DNA of 64,000 bases from the NCBI GenBank assembly GCA_949987705.1, contig OX465281.1, positions 164,686,393-164,750,392 on the forward strand. The letters are read 5' to 3'. The translations under genes were made by a program, and so were the position numbers. Each line of letters opens with the position of its first letter. The stretch's first letter is position 1. The DNA comes from Thereva unica. Its lineage: Eukaryota > Arthropoda > Insecta > Diptera > Therevidae. This document shows positions 34,114 to 46,485 of this stretch, piece by piece. Under the pieces are notes generated by a model. It worked only from the letters and a program-made list of their open reading frames with translations. It was not told the DNA's origin and made no database searches.

Positions 34114-36280
34114 GTTAGTGAATGTCCACGTCATTATAGGGATGCAATGCCAAAACTTCAGCCCTATAACTTCAGCGGTTTGGATAAACCCCATTTCACC
34201 TCTTTAGGGGATGAATTTTGAAAAATCACTTTTTAGTGGATGTCCACGTCATTATAGGGATGCACAGTCAAAATTTCAGCCCTATTGCTCCAGCGGTTTT
34301 GGGTTGACCCCATTTCACCCCCTTAGGAGATGAATTTCGAAAAATCGCTTTTTAGTGGATGTCCACGCCATTATAGGAATGCACTGTCAAAATTTCAGCC
34401 CTATAGCTTTAGCGGTTTGGATAAACCCCATATTACCCCCTTAGGGGATGAATTTCGAAAAATCGCTGTATAGCGAATGTCCACGCCATTATAGGGATGC
34501 ACTGTCAAAATTTCAGCCCTATAGCTCTAGGGGTTTGGATAAACCTCATTTCACCCCCTTAGGGTTGAATTTCGAAAAATCGCTTTTTAGTGAATGTCCA
34601 CATCATTATAGGGATGCAGTGTCAAAATTTCAGCCCTATAACTTCAGCGGTTTGGATAAACCCCATTTCACCTCCTTAGGGGATGAATTTTGAACAATCA
34701 CTTTTTAGTGTATGTCCACAGTCAAAATTTCAGCCCATTGCTCCAGCGGTTTTGGGTTGACCCCATTTCACCCCCTTAGGAGATGAATTTCAAAAAATCG
34801 CTTTTTAGTGGATGTCCACGCCATTATAGGGATGCACTGTCAAAATTTCAGCCCTATAGCTTTAGCGGTTTGGATAAACCCCATTTCACCCCCTTAGGGG
34901 ATGAATTTCGACAAATCGTTGTACAGTGAATGTCCACGCCATTATAGGAATGCACTGTCAAAATTTCAGCCCTATTGCTAAAGCGGTTTTGGGTTGACCC
35001 CGTTTCACCCCCTTAGGAGATGAATTTCGAAAAATCGCTTTTTAGTGGATGTCCACGCCATTATAGGGATGCACTGTCAAAATTTCAGCCCTATAGCTTT
35101 AGCGGTTTGGATAAACCCCATTTCACCCCTTAGGGGATGAATTTCGAAAAATCGCTTTTTAGTGGATGTCCACGCCATTATAGGGCTGCACTGTCCAAAT
35201 TTCAGCCCTATAGCTTTAGCGGTTTGGATAAACCCCATTTCACGCCCTTAGGGAATGAATTTCGAAAAATCGCTTTTGAGTGGATGTCCACGCCATTATA
35301 GGGATGCACAGTCAAAATTTCAGCCCTATAGCTCCAGCGGTTTGGATAAACCCCATTTCACCCCCTTAGGGGATGAATTTCGAAAAATCGCTTTTTAGTG
35401 GATGTCCACGCCATTATAGGGCTGCACTGTCCAAATTTCAGCCGTATAGCTTTAGCGGTTTGAATAATCCCCATTTCACCCCCTTAGGGGATGAATTTCG
35501 AAAAATCGCTTTTTAGTGGATGTCCACGCCATTATAGGGCTGCACTGTCCAAATTTCAGCCGTATAGCTTTAGCGGTTTGAATAATCCCCATTTCACCCC
35601 CTTAGGGGATGAATTTCGAAAAATCGCTTCTTAGTGGATGTCCACGCCATTATAGGGCTGCACTCTCCAAATTTCAGCCCTATAGCTTTAGCGGTTTGGA
35701 TAAACCCCATTTCACCCCCTTAGGGGATGAATTTCGAAAAATCGCTTTTTAGTGGATGTCCACGCCATTATAGGGATGCACAGTCAAAATTTCAGCCCTA
35801 TAGCTCCAGCGGTTTGGATAAACCCCATTTCACCCCCTTAGGGGATGAATTTCGAAAAATCGCTTTTTAGTGGATGTCCACGCCATTATAGGGCTGCACT
35901 GTCCAAATTTCAGCCCTATAGCTTTAGCGGTTTGGATAAACCCCATTTCATCCCCTTAGGGGATGAATTTCGAAAAATCGCTTTTGAGTGGATGTCCACG
36001 CCATTATAGGGATGCACAGTCAAAATTTCAGCCCTATAGCTCCAGCGGTTTGGATAAACCCCATTTCACCCCCTTAGGGGATGAATTTCGAAAAATCGCT
36101 TTTTAGTGGATGTCCACGCCATTATAGGGATGCACTGTCCAAATTTCAGCCCTATAGCTTTAGCGGTTTGGATAAACCTCATTTCACCCCCTTAGGGGAT
36201 GAATTTCGAAAAATCGCTTTTGAGTGGATGTCCACGCCATTATAGGGATGCACAGTCAAAATTTCAGCCCTTTAGCTCTA
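34114..36280 (-). repeat. 118-bp Helitron satellite array (copy D)
   Basis: About 18 tandem 118-bp units with the same two subtypes as in copy A but a slightly different copy number (a TAGCTTTAGCGG unit of copy A near 23520-23640 is absent). It is followed by the GACA microsatellite (about 36500-36555) and the Helitron 5' end. The small ORF at 34448-34693 is a by-product. Confidence 0.85.
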
Positions 36281-36499
36281 GCGGTTTAGGTTGTGCGTTG
36301 ACTGTCAGTCAGTTACTTTTTATACAATAGAAAAAAAAGTAAAGAAAAAAAATCCCCTTACAACTCATTGAACCCCATTTCACCCCCTTCAACCCTTTTC
36401 TTCTCCATAAAAAGTAGCCTATGTCCGTCTCCAAGGTTTAAACTATGTCTGTAGAAAATTTCATCCAAATCGGTTCAGTGGTTTAGGCGTGAAAGCGTA

Positions 36500-36556
<57 letters not shown>

Positions 36557-36587
36557 GTTACTTTCGCATTTATAATATTAGTAAGGA

Positions 36588-36854
36588 TTAAAATTTATTT
36601 TGAAATGTACACTGGTTAACAATTTTTTTTCACCACTTTTGAAATTACCGACGATGGGTTTTCAAGTCGGGTAGAAATTTGCACTAACGGAAATGGAAGT
36701 TTTCTTTAACTTTTGGATTTGAATTTACACTGATTTTAGCAATTTCACTTTTTTTTTAAATTTTGCACTGGGTTTTAAAGTGTTTCCGCTGCCACCACTT
36801 TTGTTGTGGCCACTACCGTGCTCTTTCGAGACTAGGGCCTTGTAGCAAAGTACA
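36588..36854. other. Unique spacer at the centre of the palindrome
   Basis: Non-Helitron sequence between two head-to-head Helitron 5' ends. AT-rich with a GC-richer patch (GCTGCCACCACTTTTGTTGT near 36790). No ORF or known repeat was recognised. It is the only landmark here that could orient the palindrome centre. Confidence 0.5.
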
Positions 36855-37062
36855 TAATATGTTTCTACAATTTATTTTAACATCCAAAAAGTTTCAACTG
36901 CTAATGTAATAATGTTTCTACAATTTATTTTAAAATCCAAAAACTTTCATTATTAATGTAATAGGTTTCTACAATTTATTTTAAAATCCAAAAAATTTTC
37001 AACTGCTAATGTAATAGGTTTCTACAATTTATTTTAATATCCAAAAAACTTTCAACTGCTAA
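36855..37062 (-). repeat. 52-bp tandem array, four units (right array)
   Basis: Reverse complement of the array at 10920-11176 (TTTCTACAATTTATTTTAA, TCCAAAAACTTTCAACTGC, TAATGTAATA). It ends at CTGCTAA, immediately followed by the TC end of copy E at 37063. Its phase is complementary to the left array's cut end. Confidence 0.8.
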
Positions 37063-37107
37063 TCCTTACTAATATTATAAATGCGAAAGTAACTCTGTCT
37101 GTCTGTC

Positions 37108-37149
<42 letters not shown>

Positions 37150-37365
37150 TACGCTTTCACGCCTAAACCACTGAACCGATTTGGATGAAATTTTCTACAG
37201 ACATAGTTTAAACCTTGGAGACGGACATAGGCTACTTTTTATTGAGAAGAAAAGGGTTGAAGGGGGTGAAATGGGGTTCAATGAGTTGTAAGGGGATTTT
37301 TTTTCTTTACTTTTTTTTCTATTGTATAAAAAGTAACTGACTGACAGTCAACGCACAACCTAAAC

Positions 37366-39650
37366 CGCTAGAGCTAAAGGGCTGAAATTTTGACTGTGCA
37401 TCCCTATAATGGCGTGGACATCCACTCAAAAGCGATTTTTCGAAATTCATCCCCTAAGGGGGTGAAATGAGGTTTATCCAAACCGCTAAAGCTATAGGGC
37501 TGAAATTTGGACAGTGCATCCCTATAATGGCGTGGACATCCACTAAAAAGCGATTTTTCGAAATTCATCCCCTAAGGGGGTGAAATGGGGTTTATCCAAA
37601 CCGCTGGAGCTATAGGGCTGAAATTTTGACTGTGCATCCCTATAATGGCGTGGACATCCACTCAAAAGCGATTTTTCGAAATTCATCCCCTAAGGGGATG
37701 AAATGGGGTTTATCCAAACCGCTAAAGCTATAGGGCTGAAATTTGGACAGTGCAGCCCTATAATGGCGTGGACATCCACTAAAAAGCGATTTTTCGAAAT
37801 TCATCCCCTAAGGGGGTGAAATGGGATTTATCCAAACCGCTAAAGCTATAGGGCTGAAATTTTGACAGTGCATCCCTATAATGGCGTGGACATCCACTAA
37901 AAAGCGATTTTTCGAAATTCATCCCCTAAGGGGGTGAAATGGGGTTTATCCAAACCGCTGGAGCTATAGGGCTGAAATTTTGACTGTGCATCCCTATAAT
38001 GGCGTGGACATCCACTAAAAAGCGATTTTTCGAAATTCATCCCCTAAGGGGGTGAAATGGGGTTTATCCAAACCGCTAAAGCTATAGGGCTGAAATTTGG
38101 AGAGTGCAGCCCTATAATGGCGTGGACATCCACTAAGAAGCGATTTTTCGAAATTCATCCCCTAAGGGGGTGAAATGGGGATTATTCAAACCGCTAAAGC
38201 TATACGGCTGAAATTTGGACAGTGCAGCCCTATAATGGCGTGGACATCCACTAAAAAGCGATTTTTCGAAATTCATCCCCTAATGGGGTGAAATGGGGAT
38301 TATTCAAACCGCTAAAGCTATACGGCTGAAATTTGGACAGTGCAGCCCTATAATGGCGTGGACATCCACTAAAAAGCGATTTTTCGAAATTCATCCCCTA
38401 AGGGGGTGAAATGGGGTTTATCCAAACCGCTGGAGCTATAGGGCTGAAATTTTGACTGTGCGTCCCTATAATGGCGTGGACATCCACTCAAAAGCGATTT
38501 TTCGAAATTCATTCCCTAAGGGCGTGAAATGGGGTTTATCCAAACCGCTAAAGCTATAGGGCTGAAATTTGGACAGTGCAGCCCTATAATGGCGTGGACA
38601 TCCACTAAAAAGCGATTTTTCGAAATTCATCCCCTAAGGGGGTGAAATGGGGTTTATCCAAACCGCTAAAGCTATAGGGCTGAAATTTTGACAGTGCATC
38701 CCTATAATGGCGTGGACATCCACTAAAAAGCGATTTTTCGAAATTCATCTCCTAAGGGGGTGAAACGGGGTCAACCCAAAACCGCTGGAGCAATAGGGCT
38801 GAAATTTTGACAGTGCATTCCTATAATGGCGTGGACATTCACTGTACAACGATTTGTCGAAATTCATCCCCTAAGGGGGTGAAATGGGGTTTATCCAAAC
38901 CGCTAAAGCTATAGGGCTGAAATTTTGACAGTGCATCCCTATAATGGCGTGGACATCCACTAAAAAGCGATTTTTTGAAATTCATCTCCTAAGGGGGTGA
39001 AATGGGGTCAACCCAAAACCGCTGGAGCAATGGGCTGAAATTTTGACTGTGGACATACACTAAAAAGTGATTGTTCAAAATTCATCCCCTAAGGAGGTGA
39101 AATGGGGTTTATCCAAACCGCTGAAGTTATAGGGCTGAAATTTTGACACTGCATCCCTATAATGATGTGGACATTCACTAAAAAGCGATTTTTCGAAATT
39201 CAACCCTAAGGGGGTGAAATGAGGTTTATCCAAACCCCTAGAGCTATAGGGCTGAAATTTTGACAGTGCATCCCTATAATGGCGTGGACATTCGCTATAC
39301 AGCGATTTTTCGAAATTCATCCCCTAAGGGGGTAATATGGGGTTTATCCAAACCGCTAAAGCTATAGGGCTGAAATTTTGACAGTGCATTCCTATAATGG
39401 CGTGGACATCCACTAAAAAGCGATTTTTCGAAATTCATCTCCTAAGGGGGTGAAATGGGGTCAACCCAAAACCGCTGGAGCAATAGGGCTGAAATTTTGA
39501 CTGTGCATCCCTATAATGACGTGGACATCCACTAAAAAGTGATTTTTCAAAATTCATCCCCTAAAGAGGTGAAATGGGGTTTATCCAAACCGCTGAAGTT
39601 ATAGGGCTGAAGTTTTGGCATTGCATCCCTATAATGACGTGGACATTCAC
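37366..39650 (+). repeat. 118-bp Helitron satellite array (copy E)
   Basis: About 19 units, reverse complement of the arrays in copies A and D. It includes the unit that copy D lacks. The small minus-strand ORF at 39075-39320 is a by-product. Confidence 0.85.
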
Positions 39651-39653
39651 TAA

Positions 39654-40258
39654 CAGCGTCATCGATTTGCTGCCCTTTTTGCTCGAAAAGTGCTTTTAGA
39701 GCAAATTGCATCATCGATTTGACGCTCCCTCTCAGGGCTGTGTCATCGATTTGTCACTCGCTCTAAGAGCAAACCAAGATTTTGTCATCGATTTGCCCAA
39801 AAGTGCTCTACCAAAGATCAGAAAGATCAAATTTTTAGATCTGTATCATTTCGACTGATTTGAAAAGTGCTCTAAAATTTAAAAAGTTATTCATAGTTTG
39901 AAGATTTAATAAATAAAAAAAAATTTATAATAATAATTCAACAAAATTATTAATGGTCGAAAAATCTTAAGAATAATCATTAGATGTCGACGCGGGATAT
40001 GTACAGTTATTTCAAATACCAACGAAATTAAAGCAAAATTGTAAATTTTTCTGAGAAGTAATATGTTCAGAAACAAAAATGTGTAAATGTTAATCAAAAC
40101 AAATCTTGAAGGGAGCAAAATTCAATCGAAGAGCAAGCGAAATTGAATCAGAGCAATTCTATGTTAGAGCGAATTTGTTTTGGAGCGAGCTACTTTTGCT
40201 CTGCTCCAGATGAAATGTGCTCGCACTCGAAGCTACAGCTGCCAAATCGATGACGTTA
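39654..40258. mobile_element. MITE with AAATCGATGAC motifs (copy E)
   Basis: Reverse-complement counterpart of 33510-34113, starting CAGCGTCATCGATTTG. The surrounding satellite phase is restored when it is removed. Confidence 0.7.
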
Positions 40259-40927
40259 TAAGAAGCGATTTTTCGAAATTCATCCCCTAAAGGGGTGAAA
40301 TGAGGTTAACCCAAACCGCTGGAGCTAAAGGGTTGAACTTTTGACATTACATCCCTATAATGACGTGGACCTTCAGTAAGAAGCGATTTTTCGAAATTCA
40401 TCCCCTAAGGGAGTAAAATGGGGTTAACCCAAACAGCTGGAGCTGAAGGGTTGAAATTTTGGCAGTGCATTCCTATAATGAAATGCACGTTCACTAAGAA
40501 CCGATTTTTCGAAATTCATCCCCTAAGGGGTGAAACGGGGTGAACCCAAACCGATGCAGTTAAAGGGCTGAAATTTTTACAATACATCCCTATAATGACG
40601 TGGACATTTACTAAGAAGAGTTTTTTCAAAATTCATCCCCTCAGGGGGCTAAAGTTCTGAAATTTTGACAGTGGACATCCACTTTTTTTTAAACTCATAA
40701 CCTAAAGGGGGCGTTGGGGTTGAATAGGTTGTATGGGGGAATTTTTTCTGTAGTTACATTTTGTTCGAACTTTGTATAAATACTATACACCACTAATAAT
40801 GAAACACGGCGTCATGGATTTTTCGGAATTCAACCCCTAAGGGGAACACGGTGGAAACAGTTGTATGAGAAGTTATTTATTTCAACAGCTTTTCTTAGAA
40901 CTTGGTATAAAAACTATATAGCATAAA

Positions 40928-41605
40928 CTAGCAAAAACCCGCGTGCGTTGTAAAGCTTAAATAAAAAATTATTATGTGTGTGTGTGTGTGCGTGTGTGTG
41001 TGTGTGCGTGTGTGTGTGTGTGCGTGTGTGCGTGTGTGTGTGTCAGCGGTAGAAGAATGGTATAATGAGAAAGAGAACAAATCTGCAAAAACTGATTTTG
41101 GATACATAAAATTTAAAGTTTCCTATGACAAATATGTTACAACTTTTTTTGAATTTCACGTTGAGCGCCACCTATCGGAAGCAGTATAATAGACACCTGG
41201 ACATGTTGGTGTTAGTGAAACAGTGTTAAAAAATAAATTGCAACTATTAGGCGCATAGTATAATCTCAAGAAAATAAGTCATATCGGCAGTGTGCTATAA
41301 TAATTTTTTGGGAGGCGGGCGTCAGTTGCACTTTTAGTTAAACTAAACATTCAATGTTAAGAACAATATTATTACATCCTGAAAGGGAGAAAAATAAATA
41401 AAAGGATTATAATAATTTAAGATTTAAAAATGGGCTTTTGACGGTAATGGACAGTATACGTTTGGAGGAAGTCATGTGCTGAGAGAGTGTGACTTCACAC
41501 GAATATTGTCCATTATCAGACATGTAATATAATGTAGAAAAATTACATGTCTGACAATTGCCTAGCCCCTGTGGTCTCATCTGTAATGTCACTGACCCAG
41601 GCTTT
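40928..41605 (-). mobile_element. Antisense Helitron 3'-end segment (copy E)
   Basis: CTAG (as seen from the minus strand) at 40928-40931, a damaged hairpin, CA/CGCA tract at about 40976-41042, then the 3'-region homology up to the CCCAGGCTTTAT junction. Same structure as in copies A and D. Confidence 0.75.
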
Positions 41606-42735
41606 ATGTGAGAAATTTTTCAGCATTTCTCGAAATTTAACCACTAATGAAATGAGGGTTGAAAATTTGTGAAACTCGAAATGGTAGCACGGCGGCACAA
41701 CGTCATTGAGTGCGTTTAGGCCCGAGTTACTTTAACTCTGTTAAACTAGCGCTGTTAAAATAGCACCATTTCTAGCATGCCATTTGATAGTTCACATTTT
41801 ACAACTAAAAACAAGCAAAAATAATTACATTTCTCATTCTGCAATTAATAAAAAGTTAAAAAATTAATAAAAAAAATTATATCTTCTTAATTGTTTGCTT
41901 ACAACAAAAATTTACATAATTATTTACAAGCAAACTTCAATCCATTTTGACAGTATTGAGCTGTGCTACATTTAAGCTAAGCCAAAAAGCAGAACTAAGT
42001 TAACTAACGGCTCTAAATAAATAGCTGTTTATGCCGTTGTTAACCTGCCTACCTCAGTTAATTTAACTAACGTAAATGGACGAACAAACTTAACGAAAGT
42101 TCGTTAAATCCTAAAATGTTCAAAAATTTATCTATGCTTAGTAGGCGACGTTTATTTTCTTCGATTGTGAAGTTCGTTAAATCCTAACATGTTCAAAAAT
42201 TTGCTTAGTAGGCGGCGTTTATTTTCTTCGGTTATTTTAATTTTAAAGTTAGTCTGATCTTTTGGCAGATTTTTTTAATTGGCTTTAGAGGAGGTTGTGA
42301 TTTTTTTAATGATATTCGGTTTTGTTTATTGAAAAAGTTTTAACTAAAGATATTTTTAAGTGGTTTAGAGGAGTTGGTGCTTTTTTTAGTGTTATTCCGT
42401 TTTTTAGTGCAAAGTTATTAACTAAAGATATTGATTTAAGTGGTTCAAAGGAGTTTGTGATTTTTTAATGATATTCGGTTTTGTTTATTGCAAAAGTAAT
42501 AACTAAAGATATTTTACAAATGGTTTAGAGGAGTTTGTGCTTTTTTTAGTGTTATTCCGTTTTTTTGTTAATCTGATCTTTTGGTAGATATTTATCTACT
42601 TCTTTACAGTAGTTGGTGCCGTTTTAATATTCTTAGGTAAAATACATTAGTTTTGTTTAATATAAACTTCGTTCCGTTTTTTGGTAGGTATTTTGAATAC
42701 TTTTATTTTTTCTACGTTTTATTTAATTTTCTGAT

Positions 42736-44505
42736 ATGCCTCGAAAACGCAAATCTAATCTAGCGCGTAGTTCTAGCAGAGCTCGCTCTGCGAAAGTTGC
42801 TAGAAGCCAAGAATCTGAGGAGCAAACTCAAATCCGCTTGACTTTAGATGCCGAGCGTCATGAATGTCTTAGAGCCGCGGAGACTTCAGAAGAGACTCGG
42901 GCCCGTCAGCTTTTAGATTCTGAGCGTCACGCATCTCTTAGAGCCGCGGAGACTTCAGAAGAGACTCGGGCCCGCCAGCTTTTAGATTCTGAGCGCCACG
43001 CATCTATTAGAGCCACGGAGACTTTGAAAGAGACTCAAGCCCGTCAGCTTTTAGATGCCGAGCGTCACGCATCTCTTAGAGCCGTGGAGACTTTAGAAGA
43101 GACTCAGGCCCGTCTGATTTTAGATGCCAAGCGCCACGCATCTCTTAGAGCCGCGGAGAGTTTGGAAGAGATTCAAGCCCGCCAGCTTTTAGATGCCGAG
43201 CGCCACGCATCTCTTAGAGCCGCGGAGACTTTGGAAGAGACTCAAGCCCGCCAGCTTTTAGATGCCGAGCGTCACGCATCTCTTAGAGCCGTAGAGACTT
43301 TAGAAGAAACTCAGGCCCGTCAGATTTTAGATGCCGGACGTCACGTTGCTCAAAGAGCTGCTGAGACATTAGCGCAAACTCGGGCACGTCGGATTTTAGA
43401 TGCTGAGCGTCACGCGTCACTGATAACTACAGAGACCCATGAAGATTCTCAAAGACGTCGTGTTTTAAATGCTGAACGGCAGTCACACAGAAGGCGTGCA
43501 TTTACACGTAGTACATGGGAGGCGTTTCAAAATGCTGCTTTTGATTATGACCCTTTAATCGACTTTGCTAACCATCGATTAGTACTGATAGGGCGAATGG
43601 ATAAAAAGTGTAGACATTGTGAAGCATTAAAGTGGAAAGAAGAAACACCCGGTATGTGTTGTTCTGGTGGTAAAGTTTCACTTCCATCACTTGGTGAGCC
43701 AGAAGAACCCCTAAAATCTTTGCTTTTGTACGGTAGCAATGAATCACGTCGTTTTTTGAACAGAATTAGGAAATATAATTGCTGCTTCCGAATGACGTCA
43801 TTTGGTGTAGACAAAGAGGTTGTTATGCCTGGGTTTTCAACCACATTTACAATCCAAGGTCAAATTTATCACAGGATTGGCTCTTTACTACCTGTAGATG
43901 ATCAGCCAAAATTTTTACAGATTTATTTCATGGGAGATGAAAATAGCGAAGCTGACCGCAGGTGTCAAAATATTCAAGGGGTTGATAGGGATACCGTTCT
44001 TAAAATTCAGAGAATGTTGCACGATCATAACAGTCTCATTAACACTTTTAAAACAGCTTTAGAAAGAATTCCGGGAGAGGAATACAAGTTAGTTATGCAC
44101 CCTGACCGTACGCCAAGTGCGGAACATGAAAGACGGTATAATGTACCATTAATCAACGAAGTCGCAGCCCTGGTCTCTGGCGAACAGTTTGCTTCCCGTG
44201 ATATCATTTTACACGCCCGAAATGACTCACTAACTAGGATACCGGACACACATAAATTTTACGATGCCTTACAATATCCGCTAATGTTTAGCAAGGGACA
44301 AGAGGGATATCACTTTCAAATACCACAAGTCAATCCTGTAACAGGATTGCACTTAGCCAATAAAAAAGTATCATGCATGGATTTTTATGCCTACAAAATC
44401 ATGATTCGAGAAAATGATTTTAATATAATATCAAGATGCAGACAACTGGCTAATCAGTTTTATGTTGATACTAGCAAAAACCCGCGTGCGTTGCAACGCC
44501 TTTAA
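42736..44505 (+). pseudogene. Helitron Rep-helicase N-terminal part, split copy E
   Basis: Encodes the same N-terminal part as copy D up to FYVD. It then enters the antisense Helitron terminus (11 foreign residues) and stops at 44505. Total 589 residues against 750 in copy D. The 161-residue difference equals seven 23-residue repeats: the unit VETLEETQARLILDAKRHAS is followed directly by AESLEEIQARQ, so units 5-11 were removed in frame. No Rep or helicase motifs remain. The break point is the same base pair as in copies B and D. Confidence 0.9.
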
Positions 44506-45772
44506 ATAAAAAAATTATTATGTGTGTGTGATTATGTGTGCACAGTCAGCGGTAGAAAAATGGTATAATGAGAAAGAGAACAAATCTGCAAAAACTGATT
44601 TTGGATACATAAAATTTAAAGTTACATATGACAAATATGTATTACTACGTTTATAAGCGGAGTTTCCCTCCGGATGGAAGTTTCGATCCGGAGTGAAATA
44701 CCGCTTATAAACCGGGAGTGAAAATCCAGAACTTGGATTTTCGCTCCTGAAGAAAAAGCTGGAGTGAAACTTCGATCCCGGTTTATGTTGTGCTTATAAA
44801 CGCTGACTGGGAGTGAGATTTTTTTCCGAAAGGGGAAAACTTTGTAAAGAAGAAGCTGAGTGTTTTATTTTGCTACAATAGTTTTTTTCTTTGCTTATTG
44901 ATATTTTTAAATAAATTAAATTAAACATTGGGTTTATATTTGTCTTTGCTATGATTTTGAATTTGAGCTTGGAGCTGTCATCTCAAACCAGAAAGTATTT
45001 TGGATTTACACTCCCATTGCTTATAAACGCATCGGGAGTTTTACTTTGGATTGAAGATCCGGGAGTGAAACTCCGCTTATAAACGTAGTATATGTTACAA
45101 TTTTTTTTGAATTTCACGTTGAGCGCCACCTATCGGAAGAAGTATAATAGACACCTGGACATGTTGGTGTTAGTGAAACAGTATTAAAAAAAATTGCAAC
45201 TATTGGGCGCATAGTATAATCTCAAGAAAATAAGTCATATCGGCAGTGTGCTATAATAATTTTTTGGGAGGCAGGCGTCAGTTGCACTTTTAGTTAAACT
45301 AAACATTCAATGTTAAGAACAATATTATTACATCCTGAAAGGGAGAAAAATAAATAAAAGGATTATAATAATTTAAGATTTAAAAATGGGCTTTTGACGG
45401 TAATGGACAGTATACGTTTGGAGTCATGTGCTGAGAGAGTGTGACTTCAGACGAATGTTGTCCATTATCAGACATGTAATATAATGTAGAAAAATTACAT
45501 GTCTGACAATTGCCTAGCCCCTGGGGTCTCATCTGTAATGTCACTGACCCAGGCTTTATTTGTTTACCCAGATGCCAGCCCCTTCCCGGGTCTCATATTA
45601 CAGAATCCTCGACTTTTGTTACTTTGGACAACCTGTTTTAATTTTAGGATACTAATTTTGCAAATAATATAAACTTCAGTAAGTATGTTATTGTAACACA
45701 TTTTTATAAACTACGTTTTTTGTTTTTCCATCCTTCGCTAAAATATAAAGATTTTGCGGGCTCGAAACTCGT
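44471..45772 (-). mobile_element. Inner antisense Helitron 3' end, truncated
   Basis: CTAG terminus at 44471-44474 with an intact hairpin, MITE at 44641-45089, 3' region, and the last 27 codons plus stop of a Rep-helicase gene (45688-45772, minus). It matches 11177-12477 almost base for base. Homology ends abruptly after CTCGAAACTCGT, where low-complexity sequence unrelated to the Helitron begins. Confidence 0.85.
44641..45089. mobile_element. MITE in Helitron 3' region (copy E inner element)
   Basis: Third copy of the MITE at 11347-11795, with the same ends and the same ATATGT flanks. Confidence 0.8.
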
Positions 45773-46060
45773 AATCAATAATAACCATCATCACCGCCTA
45801 AATAAAGACGTAGCAGAACAACAACCACCAAAATAACCCTAATAGATACCCACTTTATTATCAACATCATTACCCACATTCATCAACATCATTATCCACA
45901 TTCATCAATAATTCAAACATCCAGGCCGGATCCAACTAATTAACAGCATTGCTCAACATCAGCGTATACAATATCAAGTTCAAAATAAACTACAACGGAA
46001 AAATAAACAGGTTAAGTCCATTCTATTTTTACTTATTATTATTTTTTTTTTTTTTTGTAA
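45773..46060. other. Unassigned CA-rich sequence and T-run
   Basis: Loose repeats of CATCATTA/CACATTCATCAAC and a run of 14 T near 46040-46053. No ORF was recognised. It joins the truncated Helitron to the LINE and could be part of a LINE or LTR-element leader. Confidence 0.35.
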
Positions 46061-46067
46061 GCACAAT

Positions 46068-46481
46068 ATGCTCCATACCCCTGCTATTTTCGCATTGAGT
46101 GAAACCCAAATGTTACCAGATCTTGATTTAGATCGATTTCAGGTGACAGGGTATAACTTAGTGCACAACTTTTCCGCCCATAGGGGATTAGCCATATATA
46201 TTAGGAATGACGTGGCCTTTCAGAAGATGTACAGTAGTACATCCTCTGATTTTAATCATCTTTGGATTAAAATGATTATCCATAGCCACGTCATATTTTA
46301 CTGTTTTCTATATAGGAGTCCTAATATTAGTAATGAGGCCACCACCGCAGCCTTCGATGCTATTTCCGAACAGATTTCCGGATTTTTATTTTCCCACCCG
46401 GAAAGCGAAATCATTGTTGCGGGTGATTTCAACGTTCACAATGTACATTGTCCAGTCCGCAATGTGACAATAATTTTATAA
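46068..46481 (+). pseudogene. Jockey-like LINE endonuclease domain, partial
   Basis: Open for 137 codons: FALSETQ near the start (endonuclease Glu), AIYIRNDV, and AGDFNVHN near the end (catalytic Asp/Asn motif), followed by a frame break at 46450-46481. This is the N-terminal APE-type endonuclease of a jockey/CR1-group ORF2, which nicks target DNA for reverse transcription. It lacks its first 25 or so residues, the C-terminal third of the domain and the catalytic His. Confidence 0.8.
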
Positions 46482-46485
46482 TCAA

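Larger units (their letters stand above)
28814..36587 (-). mobile_element. Helitron copy D, 5' half
   Basis: In element sense: TC terminus at 36587, microsatellite, 118-bp satellite, MITE, antisense 3'-end segment, leader and the N-terminal half of the gene, cut at 28814 by the CTAG end of an antisense relative. The order equals that of copy A from 24336 to 15606, without the N gap. The flank beyond the TC end (36588, TTAAAATTTATTTTG) is not array sequence, unlike the flank at the CTAG end of copy A. Confidence 0.85.
37063..45772 (+). mobile_element. Helitron copy E with antisense inner Helitron, truncated
   Basis: Mirror image of 27464-36587 about the spacer. It comprises a TC terminus at 37063, CTGT microsatellite, 118-bp satellite (37366-39650), MITE (39654-40258), antisense 3'-end segment, leader and N-terminal gene half, cut at 44470. 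From 44471 the 3' terminus of an antisense relative follows. That inner copy is lost at 45772, inside the last codons of its own gene, where unrelated sequence starts. The left and right arms are nearly identical apart from seven fewer coding repeats here and a few satellite changes. Confidence 0.85.

Noticed and set aside
36588..36854. Possible host regulatory region at the palindrome centre
   Set aside because: No promoter, gene or conserved motif was visible. It is only unique spacer sequence.
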